Position numbers and translations under genes: made by a program. 64,000 nt of DNA, from NCBI RefSeq assembly GCF_918797525.1, contig NZ_OU963893.1:744001-808000 (forward strand), read 5' to 3'. Source of the DNA: an unidentified bacterial endosymbiont. GTDB lineage: Bacteria; Pseudomonadota; Gammaproteobacteria; Enterobacterales; Enterobacteriaceae. This document shows, piece after piece, positions 56,758 through 64,000 of this stretch; position 1 is the stretch's first letter; each line of letters starts with the position of its first letter. The notes under the pieces are model-generated. The model had not been told where the DNA came from and did not search any database. It saw nothing but the letters and a program-made list of their open reading frames with translations.

Positions 56758-58692
56758 ATGGCGAAAAACCTAATACTCTGGCTGGTCATTGCCGTTGTGC
56801 TGATGTCCGTCTTCCAGAGCTTTGGGCCCAGCGAGTCGAATGGCCGTAAGGTGGATTATTCTACCTTCCTGCAAGAGGTCAATCAGGACCAGGTTCGCGA
56901 AGCGCGTATCAACGGACGTGAGATCAACGTTACCAAGAAAGATAGTAACCGTTACACGACTTTCATCCCGGTGAACGATCCTAAGCTGCTTGATAACCTT
57001 CTGACTAAAAACGTTAAGGTAATCGGCGAGCCGCCAGAAGAGCCAAGCCTGTTGGCTTCTATCTTCATTTCCTGGTTCCCGATGCTGCTGCTTATTGGGG
57101 TCTGGATCTTCTTTATGCGCCAGATGCAGGGCGGAGGTGGCAAAGGCGCCATGTCGTTCGGTAAGAGCAAGGCGCGTATGCTGACGGAAGATCAGATCAA
57201 AACCACGTTTGCCGATGTCGCAGGTTGTGACGAAGCGAAAGAAGAGGTGGGCGAACTGGTTGAATACCTGCGCGAGCCGAGCCGCTTCCAGAAACTGGGC
57301 GGTAAGATCCCGAAAGGCGTTCTGATGGTGGGGCCTCCGGGTACCGGGAAAACCCTGCTGGCGAAAGCCATTGCGGGTGAAGCGAAGGTGCCGTTCTTCA
57401 CTATTTCAGGTTCTGACTTCGTTGAAATGTTCGTCGGTGTGGGGGCATCTCGCGTGCGCGACATGTTCGAGCAGGCTAAAAAGGCAGCGCCGTGCATTAT
57501 CTTCATCGATGAAATCGACGCCGTAGGCCGCCAGCGTGGCGCGGGTCTGGGCGGCGGTCACGATGAACGTGAACAGACTCTGAACCAGATGTTGGTTGAG
57601 ATGGATGGTTTCGAAGGTAACGAAGGTATCATTGTTATTGCCGCAACCAACCGTCCGGATGTACTTGACCCTGCGCTGCTGCGTCCAGGCCGTTTCGACC
57701 GTCAGGTTGTGGTCGGTCTGCCGGATGTTCGCGGTCGTGAACAGATTCTGAAAGTTCATATGCGTCGTGTACCTCTGTCACCAGATATTGATGCAGCAAT
57801 TATTGCGCGCGGTACGCCGGGTTTCTCCGGTGCAGATCTGGCTAACCTGGTCAACGAAGCCGCGCTGTTTGCCGCTCGCGGTAACAAACGCGTCGTGTCT
57901 ATGGTGGAATTCGAAAAAGCGAAAGACAAAATCATGATGGGTGCGGAACGTCGCTCCATGGTGATGACGGAAGCGCAGAAGGAGTCCACGGCATATCACG
58001 AAGCGGGCCACGCTATTATCGGTCGCCTGGTGCCGGAACATGATCCAGTACACAAAGTGACGATTATTCCGCGCGGTCGTGCCCTGGGTGTGACCTTCTT
58101 CCTGCCTGAGGGGGACGCGATCAGCGCCAGCCGTCAGAAGCTGGAAAGCCAGATTTCAACCCTTTACGGTGGACGTCTGGCGGAAGAGATCATCTACGGT
58201 GTGGAACATGTTTCGACCGGCGCGTCCAACGACATTAAAGTGGCGACAAACCTGGCGCGTAACATGGTGACCCAGTGGGGCTTCTCCGATAAACTCGGTC
58301 CGTTGCTGTATGCAGAGGAAGATGGCGAAGTGTTCCTGGGCCGTTCAGTTGCAAAAGCAAAACATATGTCCGATGAGACAGCCCGTATCATCGACCAGGA
58401 AGTGAAAGCGTTGATTGAGCGTAACTACGCGCGCGCGCGTCAGATCCTGAACGACAACATGGACATTCTGCATTCAATGAAAGATGCGCTCATGAAATAT
58501 GAGACCATCGATGCTCCGCAGATTGACGACCTGATGGCTCGCCGCGAAGTGCGTCCGCCTGCGGGCTGGGAAGACCCAGGCGCTTCCAACAATTCTGACA
58601 ACAATGGCACCCCGCGTGCGCCGCGTCCGGTAGATGAACCGCGTACGCCAAACCCGGGCAATACCATGTCAGAACAGTTGGGCGATAAGTAA
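56758..58692 (+). CDS. ftsH: ATP-dependent zinc metalloprotease FtsH
   Basis: Hexameric membrane AAA protease that degrades LpxC, sigma-32 and misassembled membrane proteins. The ATG start [10 protein letters not shown] gives 644 residues as in E. coli; a TTG three codons upstream is the alternative. TM1 (about 5-24) and TM2 (about 96-119) flank a periplasmic domain. Walker A GPPGTGKT is at about 192-199 and Walker [10 protein letters not shown] near 245. The SRH region ends RPGRFDR, and the zinc motif HEAGH is at about 414-418. Confidence 0.98.
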   Translation: MAKNLILWLVIAVVLMSVFQSFGPSESNGRKVDYSTFLQEVNQDQVREARINGREINVTKKDSNRYTTFIPVNDPKLLDNLLTKNVKVIGEPPEEPSLLASIFISWFPMLLLIGVWIFFMRQMQGGGGKGAMSFGKSKARMLTEDQIKTTFADVAGCDEAKEEVGELVEYLREPSRFQKLGGKIPKGVLMVGPPGTGKTLLAKAIAGEAKVPFFTISGSDFVEMFVGVGASRVRDMFEQAKKAAPCIIFIDEIDAVGRQRGAGLGGGHDEREQTLNQMLVEMDGFEGNEGIIVIAATNRPDVLDPALLRPGRFDRQVVVGLPDVRGREQILKVHMRRVPLSPDIDAAIIARGTPGFSGADLANLVNEAALFAARGNKRVVSMVEFEKAKDKIMMGAERRSMVMTEAQKESTAYHEAGHAIIGRLVPEHDPVHKVTIIPRGRALGVTFFLPEGDAISASRQKLESQISTLYGGRLAEEIIYGVEHVSTGASNDIKVATNLARNMVTQWGFSDKLGPLLYAEEDGEVFLGRSVAKAKHMSDETARIIDQEVKALIERNYARARQILNDNMDILHSMKDALMKYETIDAPQIDDLMARREVRPPAGWEDPGASNNSDNNGTPRAPRPVDEPRTPNPGNTMSEQLGDK

Positions 58693-58726
58693 GTCACTGC
58701 TGTTGAAGCGTTTGTCTGTACCTCAA

Positions 58727-58753
58727 ACCCTGGAGCTTGCTCCGGGGTTTTTC
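58727..58753 (+). terminator. Terminator after ftsH
   Basis: AAACCCTGGAGC-TT-GCTCCGGGGTTTTT: a strong hairpin and T-tract separating ftsH from folP. Confidence 0.9.
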
Positions 58754-58790
58754 TTTTCTGTTAACCCATATGAATACCAGGGAATTTGCC

Positions 58791-59639
58791 ATGAAACTAA
58801 TCGCCCAGGACTCACCTCTCAGTCTCGCGCATCCTCATGTGATGGGGATCCTGAATGTTACCCCTGATTCCTTCTCGGACGGCGGAACGCATAACACGCT
58901 CATTGAGGCGGTAAAGCATGCCAATCTGATGATCAATGCGGGTGCCACCATCATTGACGTTGGCGGTGAATCGACGCGTCCAGGGGCGGCGGAAGTTTCT
59001 GTGGAAGAGGAGCTGGCGCGCGTAGTACCGGTAGTTGAAGCCATTGCGCAGCGCTTTGAAGTGTGGATCTCGGTCGATACCTCCAGGCCCGAAGTGATTC
59101 GTGAGGTAGCAAAAGTGGGTGCTCACATCATTAATGACGTTCGCTCTCTCACCGAACCTGGCGCACGTGAAGCCGCAGCCGAAACCGGCCTGCCGGTCTG
59201 TCTGATGCATATGCAGGGGCAGCCGAAAACCATGCAGGAAGCGCCTAAGTATGATGATGTCTTCGACGACGTAAGCCGCTTCTTTATTGAGCATATCGAA
59301 CGCTGCGAACGGGCGGGTATCGCAAAAGAGAAATTGTTGCTCGACCCGGGGTTCGGTTTCGGTAAAAATCTCTCCCACAATTATGCCCTGCTTTCACGGT
59401 TATCCGAATTCCATCAGTTCGGCCTGCCGCTGCTGGTTGGCATGTCGCGAAAGTCGATGATTGGGCAGTTACTGAATGTGGGGCCAGGCGAGCGCCTGAG
59501 CGGGAGCCTGGCCTGTGCGGTCATTGCAGCGATGCAAGGAGCACACATTATTCGCGTCCATGATGTCAAAGAAACAGTAGAAGCCATGCGGGTGGTTGAA
59601 GCCACACTGGCAGCGAAGGAAAACAAACGCTATGAGTAA
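58791..59639 (+). CDS. folP: Dihydropteroate synthase
   Basis: Folate-pathway enzyme and sulfonamide target (282 residues as in E. coli). The TIM-barrel motifs [14 protein letters not shown] (about 17-30), [12 protein letters not shown] (about 56-67) and [11 protein letters not shown] are intact; no insertion typical of acquired sul genes is seen. The start [11 protein letters not shown] is 18 codons inside a longer frame. It overlaps glmM by eight bases. Confidence 0.97.
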   Translation: MKLIAQDSPLSLAHPHVMGILNVTPDSFSDGGTHNTLIEAVKHANLMINAGATIIDVGGESTRPGAAEVSVEEELARVVPVVEAIAQRFEVWISVDTSRPEVIREVAKVGAHIINDVRSLTEPGAREAAAETGLPVCLMHMQGQPKTMQEAPKYDDVFDDVSRFFIEHIERCERAGIAKEKLLLDPGFGFGKNLSHNYALLSRLSEFHQFGLPLLVGMSRKSMIGQLLNVGPGERLSGSLACAVIAAMQGAHIIRVHDVKETVEAMRVVEATLAAKENKRYE

Positions 59640-60969
59640 TCGTAAATATTTTGGTACCGATGGTATCCGTGGGCGTGTAGGCGATGCTCCAATTACCCCT
59701 GATTTCGTGTTGAAGCTTGGCTGGGCGGCAGGTAAAGTCCTGGCGCGTCATGGTTCGCGTAAGATAATCATTGGCAAAGACACCCGCATTTCTGGCTATA
59801 TGCTGGAATCTGCGCTTGAAGCTGGTCTGGCGGCTGCGGGGCTTTCTGCATCATTCACGGGCCCCATGCCGACGCCTGCCGTTGCGTATCTTACGCGTAC
59901 CTTCCGTGCGGAAGCGGGGATTGTCATTTCGGCATCGCATAACCCATTCTATGATAATGGCATCAAGTTTTTCTCTATCGACGGCACGAAACTGCCGGAC
60001 GAAGTAGAGGAAGCGATTGAAGCCGAAATGGAAAAAGAGATCACCTGCGTTGACTCCGCCGAGCTGGGTAAAGCAAACCGCATTGTCGACGCCGCTGGCC
60101 GTTACATTGAATTCTGCAAAGGTACGTTTCCGAATGAACTGAGCCTGGCCGACCTTAAAATTGTGGTGGACTGCGCAAACGGCGCGACGTACCACATTGC
60201 CCCGAATGTCTTTCGCGAGCTGGGCGCGAAAGTGATCACCATCGGGTGTGAACCGGATGGCCTGAACATTAACGAGCAAGTGGGTGCGACAGACGTACGT
60301 GCCTTGCAGGCGCGCGTACTGGCAGAAAAAGCCGATCTTGGCATTGCTCTGGACGGCGATGGCGACCGCGTGATCATGGTTGACCACGAAGGCAATAAGG
60401 TCGACGGCGATCAGATCCTCTATATCATTGCTCGCGAAGGCCTGCGTCAGGGCCAGCTACGCGGGGGGGCGGTTGGTACGCTGATGAGCAATATGGGCCT
60501 CGAACTGGCATTGAAACAGCTGGGGATCCCGTTTGTGCGCGCCAAAGTGGGCGACCGCTACGTGCTGGAGAAATTGCAGGAGAAAGGATGGCGTATAGGG
60601 GCGGAAAACTCTGGTCATGTGATCCTGCTCGACAAAACCACCACCGGTGACGGCATTGTGGCGGGTCTGCAGGTGGTGGCCGCCATGGCGCGCAATCATA
60701 TGAGCCTGCACGATCTCTGCAGCGGCATGAAAATGTTTCCGCAGATCCTGGTGAATGTACGTTTCACCGCTGGCAAGGGCGACCCGCTGGAAAGCGAAAA
60801 CGTGAAGGCGGTAATGGCAGACGTTGAAGCTGCGCTCGGTAACCGAGGACGCGTACTGCTGCGCAAGTCTGGAACCGAACCGCTGATCCGCGTGATGGTT
60901 GAAGGTGAAGATGAAGCTCAGGTAACCGAATTTGCGCATCGCATTGCGGATGCGGTTAAAGCGGCATAA
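59632..60969 (+). CDS. glmM: Phosphoglucosamine mutase
   Basis: Converts glucosamine 6-phosphate to the 1-phosphate for peptidoglycan and LPS (445 residues as in E. coli). The phosphoserine loop ISASHNP has Ser102; the metal loop is DGDGDR (about 241-246) and the sugar loop GENSGH-like (AENSGHV). The start [14 protein letters not shown] lies inside the end of folP, indicating coupling. In E. coli secG follows; here a decayed island intervenes. Confidence 0.98.
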   Translation: MSNRKYFGTDGIRGRVGDAPITPDFVLKLGWAAGKVLARHGSRKIIIGKDTRISGYMLESALEAGLAAAGLSASFTGPMPTPAVAYLTRTFRAEAGIVISASHNPFYDNGIKFFSIDGTKLPDEVEEAIEAEMEKEITCVDSAELGKANRIVDAAGRYIEFCKGTFPNELSLADLKIVVDCANGATYHIAPNVFRELGAKVITIGCEPDGLNINEQVGATDVRALQARVLAEKADLGIALDGDGDRVIMVDHEGNKVDGDQILYIIAREGLRQGQLRGGAVGTLMSNMGLELALKQLGIPFVRAKVGDRYVLEKLQEKGWRIGAENSGHVILLDKTTTGDGIVAGLQVVAAMARNHMSLHDLCSGMKMFPQILVNVRFTAGKGDPLESENVKAVMADVEAALGNRGRVLLRKSGTEPLIRVMVEGEDEAQVTEFAHRIADAVKAA

Positions 60970-60988
60970 CATTTTATGGTCAGTGATT

Positions 60989-61017
60989 ATAAAGGCGGCG
61001 CTTGTCGCCTTTTTTTG
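60989..61017 (+). terminator. Terminator after glmM
   Basis: TAAAGGCGGCG-CTTG-TCGCCTTTTTTT: stem with T-tract 20 bp after glmM. Confidence 0.9.
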
Positions 61018-61385
61018 TAGGTAATATCTCAAATCCTCCGCTCTCTCCTCTGCAACCATCCGTAATATATTTACCTTAAATTAATCTGTTTGGTGAATTA
61101 AATACGGAATTATTCTCTTTGCTTGATCACATTATGCATCAGGCCCGGCTACCAGGGGTGATTGCCATTTGGCTGTGGGGCCCCTTTGGACATGGAGTAA
61201 TATAAAACCACTGGGATCGCAAAGTAATCAAAATGTGGCCACGTTGCTTCTTTTGCTGCCAGGTCTTGGTGTCGTCAGCTTTTATCTCTATCAGCCGGTT
61301 CAACGGTGTAATTATCCCGCATAATAGTGCCATTCACATTTAGAGATCTTCCGGCATACTGACATTGTCAACGAAGGAGATCGCT
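61018..61385. other. Gene-free left part of the glmM-secG insertion
   Basis: About 370 bp with no recognisable gene. The first part (to about 61140) is A/T-rich. The rest contains short frames on both strands that do not resemble families I know. The last 50 bases (from about 61337, with AGGAG at 61375-61379) are presumably the 5' end of the IS element before its orfA. Confidence 0.5.
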
Positions 61386-61671
61386 ATGCGTAAATTACGA
61401 TTTACTGAACATCAAATTATCGCCGTTTTGAAGTCTGTCGAAGCTGGACGTACCGTTAAGGACGTCTGCCGCGAAGCGGGAATATCCGAAGCTAGCTACT
61501 ACAACTGGAAAGCCAAATATGGCGGCATATAAGCCTCTGATATCAAAAAAAATAAAAGACTTCGAAGATGAAAATCGTCGTCTGAAACAGATGATTGTCG
61601 ACCTTAGTTTGGAAAATCGAGCGTTAAAGGATGTTATCGAAGAAAGCTCTGAAGCCAACGGCCGAGCGTGA
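61386..61671 (+). pseudogene. IS3-family transposase OrfA, broken
   Basis: The HTH region MRKLRFTEHQIIAVLKSVE to WKAKYGGI (48 codons) matches IS3 OrfA. Codon 49 is TAA (61530-61532) where the family has a Glu codon. Further on an A-run (61545-61552) holds one extra base. The next frame then reads KDFEDENRRLKQMIVDLSL, the OrfA coiled coil. The A-rich slippery heptamer normally used for OrfAB fusion (expected at about 61638-61646) is reduced to GAAGAAAG, so programmed frameshifting is lost too. Confidence 0.82.
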
Positions 61672-62021
61672 GCTGGTGACGTACCTGACCGATGAATTTA
61701 AGCTCAGTATCCGACAGGCTTGTCGGGCTTTGGCTCTGAGTCGAACGGTTTACCGTTACCAACCGGATACTTCGCGTGATGAGCCGGTTGTTCTGGCCTA
61801 CAGGAGGCCGCAGAGCGTTATCCACGTTATGGTTTTCCAAAATTATTTCAGGTATTACGCAGACAGGGGCATAACTGGAACCACAAGCGGGTGCATAGGA
61901 TCTCTTGTCTGCTGAAACTGAATCTTCGTCGCAAGGGGATACAACGTTTGCCAGCCCGTAATCTGCGCCTTTGATGACGCCAGAAAGGATGAATCAGAGC
62001 TGGTCTTTCGACTTTATGAAT
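61631..62021 (+). pseudogene. IS3-family transposase OrfB, truncated and frameshifted
   Basis: It starts MLSKKALKPTAERELVTYL and continues with SIRQACRALALSRTVYRY, typical of OrfB N-termini. A one-base deletion near 61797 (GGCCTACAG where GGCCCTACAG keeps frame) is followed by LQEAAERYPRYGFPKLFQVL in the next frame to a stop at 61972. A short piece, MNQSWSFDFMN (61989-62021), is the last IS sequence. The rve/DDE domain is absent. Confidence 0.82.
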
Positions 62022-62442
62022 GTTCCGTAGCGATGAGCAGGCGCTCGCCGCCAAAGGACCATGGCTACTGGCGGCATGGACTAAACCGAGACTGGTGCAA
62101 TACATACTGTCACGGCCAGATTATGGGTTTAACGCGCTGTGGCTGGCAGCCGATGTAGATGAGCCTGAACAACTCATCCGCCATCTTCAGGGGCTACTCT
62201 ATATAGAGGAAGAGGGAGACATCTCTCATCGTTTTCGATTCTATGACCCGCGCGTGTTCAACAACTGGTTACAACATCTGGCAGCCGTTCGCCTGAAGAA
62301 TTTTTTTGGACCGGTGCAAATGTGGCTTAGCCCGGATCCGAATCCGCTTATGGCGGCACAGCGCGCATCCCAGTATAAATTAATTGATAGACAATTAAAT
62401 TATACTGAGCTTGTTTTGCAGCAGTATCATAAAAATGAGTAA
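62020..62442 (+). pseudogene. C-terminal fragment of a DUF4123 (type VI secretion adaptor-type) gene
   Basis: The frame reads FRSDEQALAAKGPWLLAAW, then FRFYDPRVFNNWL and NFFGPVQMWL, the hallmark core and end of DUF4123 proteins. Several of these are chaperones/adaptors loading effectors onto VgrG spikes of type VI secretion systems. The N-terminal part is missing: the ATG at 62020 belongs to the IS sequence fused in front, so this is a 140-residue 5'-truncated remnant. A degraded hcp gene lies 271 bp downstream. No VgrG or effector gene is visible beside it. Confidence 0.75.
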
Positions 62443-62713
62443 TAATATTATTTGTACAAATATTTTTAAATCATTTTTACGTAAAAAGAACGCAAGTATT
62501 TTTACTATTTATGTTTAGTCGATAAATGGAAAATATTTTCTTCATATTCGTTTACATTTTACGAACACGCAGGGAATTTATTGCGTACTGACCATGGTAA
62601 TTTTTTATCGGGATGTTGTTCCCGGCGGGATGCCGGGCAATCTCTTCTTAAGGTGGAAGGAACAGGATGTTCGTTTTCACCTAAATGATGGTTAATTTTC
62701 AAAGGAAATTGAA
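62443..62713. other. A/T-rich gap upstream of hcp remnant
   Basis: No gene seen. The first 120 bp are very A/T-rich. A hairpin CCCGGCGGGATGCCGGG lies at 62621-62637. AAAGGAAATTGAA directly before 62714 is a good ribosome-binding site for hcp, so this is probably the old hcp promoter region. Confidence 0.5.
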
Positions 62714-63232
62714 ATGCCAACTCCATGTTATATCTCAATCCAGGGAAAAACCTAGGGTAACATCACTTTAGGTGCGTTCACGTCTGCATCTGTAGGCAAT
62801 ATTTTTGTTCAGGGCCATGAAGATGAAATGTTGGTCCCGGAATTTGAACATATTGTAACGGTTCCAACCGCTCCGCAATCGGGCCAACCTTCGGGTCAAC
62901 GCGCTCATAAACCGTTTAGATTCACCGTTGCGCTGAACAAAGCAGTCCCCCTCCTTTATAATGCGCTGGCTTCCGGTGAGATGCTCCCTGAAGTGGAGAT
63001 GAAATAGTACCGTACCTCAAGTGAAGGGAAGCAGGAACACTTCTTCTCTACAAAACTTGAGGACGCGACGATTGTTGAGATCGACTGTCAGATGCCGCAC
63101 TGTCAGGATTCACAGAAAGCTGAGTTTACTCAGTTGGTTAAAGTTACCCTATCTTATCGTAAGATAAGTTGGCTCCATACCGCATTCGTAACCTCCGGTG
63201 CAGATGACTGGCATACGCCAGTCGAAGCCTAA
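62714..63232 (+). pseudogene. hcp: Type VI secretion Hcp-like tube protein with two amber codons
   Basis: A single 173-codon frame reads as an Hcp-family protein: MPTPCYISIQGKT, GNITLGAFTSASVGNIFVQG, HEDEMLVPEFEHIVTVP, HKPFRFTVALNKAVPLLYNA, and an ending ADDWHTPVEA. It is interrupted only by TAG at 62753-62755 (codon 14, expected Gln) and TAG at 63005-63007 (codon 98, expected Trp). There are no frameshifts and the length (172 residues) is normal for this Hcp type. Without amber readthrough only 13 residues would be made. It is an orphan; no other T6SS structural genes are in the window. Confidence 0.87.
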
Positions 63233-63463
63233 GAATAAGCGCGCTTAACGCAGTGTTTAAATTTGAGGCGCTTTTAGCCCTGTTTTTAAGCAATTAACGT
63301 CTTTTTGCTGTTTTTTTCCGCAGTTGATACAATGCATCAAAAATGCCCTTGCGAAGGTCATTCGCTTTAGTTAGTATTCACACCCGCTTCAGTGGGAAGC
63401 AAGAAATCCTGCTAATTGGTCGAAGCATTGGTATGCGGCAAATCCGCAAGGAACAGGTTGATT
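63233..63463 (+). other. hcp remnant-secG intergenic region
   Basis: It contains the secG promoter region; no gene is seen. The island's right boundary with ancestral glmM-secG sequence probably lies here, but I cannot place it without a comparison genome. No flanking direct repeat is obvious. Confidence 0.4.
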
Positions 63464-63796
63464 ATGTACGAAGCTCTTTTAGTTGTTTTCCTTATTGTAG
63501 CCATCGCTCTCGTAGCGCTGATCATGCTGCAGCAAGGTAAAGGCGCTGATATGGGAGCCTCCTTCGGAGCAGGCGCTTCCGGTACGCTGTTCGGTTCAAG
63601 TGGTTCTGCGAACTTCATGACCCGTACTACAGCGATCCTGGCTACGCTGTTCTTCATCATCAGTCTGGTGCTGGGCAATATCAACAGCAACAAGATCGGT
63701 AAAGGAAGTGAGTGGGAAAACCTGAGCGCGCCAGCAAAAACTGAGCAGACTCAGCCAGCAGCACCGGCTAAGCCGAGCAGCGATATCCCGCAGTAA
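63464..63796 (+). CDS. secG: Preprotein translocase subunit SecG
   Basis: Small SecYEG subunit (110 residues as in E. coli) that eases SecA-driven translocation. Two membrane helices (about 2-21 and 53-72) surround a glycine-rich cytoplasmic loop (QQGKGADMGASFGAGASGTL). The start MYEALLVVFLIVAIAL follows GGAACAGG; 16 upstream in-frame codons are not used. tRNA-Leu follows within ten bases, the usual secG-leuU order. Confidence 0.97.
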   Translation: MYEALLVVFLIVAIALVALIMLQQGKGADMGASFGAGASGTLFGSSGSANFMTRTTAILATLFFIISLVLGNINSNKIGKGSEWENLSAPAKTEQTQPAAPAKPSSDIPQ

Positions 63797-63805
63797 GTAT
63801 TCAGT

Positions 63806-63892
63806 ACCGAGGTGGTGGAATTGGTAGACACGCTACCTTGAGGTGGTAGTGCCCTAACGGGCTTGTGGGTTCGAGTCCCATCCTCGGTACCA
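63806..63892 (+). tRNA. leuU: tRNA-Leu (anticodon GAG)
   Basis: An 87-nt class II tRNA. The seven-base-pair acceptor stem ACCGAGG/CCTCGGT is followed by discriminator A and an encoded CCA. The anticodon stem CTACC/GGTAG surrounds the loop TTGAGGT (GAG at the anticodon). A long variable arm GTGCCCTAACGGGCTT and the T-arm GGGTTCGAGTCCC are seen. It corresponds to leuU, downstream of secG as in E. coli. Confidence 0.97.
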
Positions 63893-63905
63893 ATATTCCA
63901 GAAGA

Positions 63906-63931
63906 AAGACGTCGGAAGACGTCTTTTTTTT
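63906..63931 (+). terminator. Terminator after leuU
   Basis: AAGACGTC-GGAA-GACGTCTTTTTTTT. No gene can be recognised in the remaining 69 bases of the window. Confidence 0.9.
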
Positions 63932-64000
63932 CGTCTGTAGTTTCGATTGTGACGTCATTGCAAAAACATACCCTCACGTTTTCCGAGGCAGTCGACTTTA

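Larger units (their letters stand above)
61386..62021 (+). mobile_element. Degenerate IS3-family insertion sequence, right end missing
   Basis: Two overlapping transposase frames in the IS3 arrangement (orfA then orfB in the -1 frame). The first has a HTH and leucine-zipper-like segment, the second a HTH_21-type region. Both are broken, and the element stops right at MNQSWSFDFMN, the beginning of the DDE catalytic domain, where DUF4123 coding sequence begins. The right inverted repeat is absent. Similarity to the IS1222-like subgroup is my recollection of the OrfA sequence. Confidence 0.82.

Noticed and set aside
58791..59639. Acquired sulfonamide-resistant folP variant
   Set aside because: Length and motifs match chromosomal enteric folP; no insertion or sul-like divergence is visible.
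61139..61333. Small minus-strand frame of 64 codons in the island
   Set aside because: No recognisable family, no clear ribosome-binding site, and it lies in presumably decayed DNA.
63806..63892. leuU as an integration site for the glmM-secG island
   Set aside because: The island lies upstream of secG, not at the tRNA 3' end. There is no integrase, and I see no duplicated tRNA end in the interval.

Overview
The window is a chromosomal segment of an enteric bacterium (family Enterobacteriaceae). Protein after protein is near-identical in length and sequence to the E. coli/Salmonella orthologue, and gene order largely follows the E. coli 72-min region (degS/degQ to secG-leuU). The tartrate/oxaloacetate decarboxylase genes beside degS and the PmrAB-type two-component system beside dacB point to an Enterobacter/Lelliottia/Klebsiella/Salmonella-like genome rather than E. 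coli. Enterobacter-like is my inference, not proven.

Layout. (1) 1-5712: an accessory anaerobic module, ttdA (5' end cut by the window edge)-ttdB-oadG-oadA-oadB-citG-like. It would convert L-tartrate to oxaloacetate and then to pyruvate, driving Na+ export. (2) 5739-12728: envelope proteases degS/degQ, cell-division genes zapG/zapE, ribosomal rplM-rpsI, and the stringent-starvation pair sspA-sspB, in which sspA carries a one-base frameshift. (3) 12848-20363: glutamate synthase gltBD and the radical-SAM gene yhcC. (4) 20384-29860: a block (dihydroxyacetone-kinase remnant, ahr, yjgM, valS, holC, pepA, lptF, lptG) that in E. coli lies far away near 96 min but here sits between yhcC and arcB. (5) 29996-51561: the conserved run arcB, elbB, mtgA, npr-rapZ-ptsN-hpf-rpoN-lptB-lptA-lptC-kdsC-kdsD-yrbG, mlaFEDCB, ibaG, murA, sfsB, ispB, rplU-rpmA-yhbE-obgE. 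(6) 51596-54734: dacB-pmrA-pmrB in one tight transcription unit. (7) 54981-60969: greA, yhbY, rlmE-ftsH, folP-glmM. (8) 60970-63463: a decayed island inserted between glmM and secG, with an IS3-family remnant, a truncated DUF4123 gene and an hcp gene holding two amber codons. (9) secG and tRNA-Leu(GAG).

Most genes serve envelope construction and surveillance: LPS synthesis and export (kdsC, kdsD, lptA/B/C/F/G), retrograde phospholipid transport (mla), peptidoglycan (murA, mtgA, dacB, glmM), protein quality control (degS, degQ, ftsH) and secretion (secG). These are interleaved with nitrogen regulation (gltBD, rpoN, ptsN, npr, rapZ) and translation (rplM, rpsI, rplU, rpmA, obgE, rlmE, yhbY, valS).

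I found no CRISPR array, intact prophage or complete novel system. The most unusual items are the relocated valS-lptG block with its kinase scar, the CitG paralogue lacking catalytic motifs, the decayed hcp/DUF4123/IS island, the dacB-pmrAB linkage, the sspA frameshift and a perfect palindrome over the sfsB promoter. Comparisons with E. coli and Salmonella are from memory of those proteins and maps; no database search was run.
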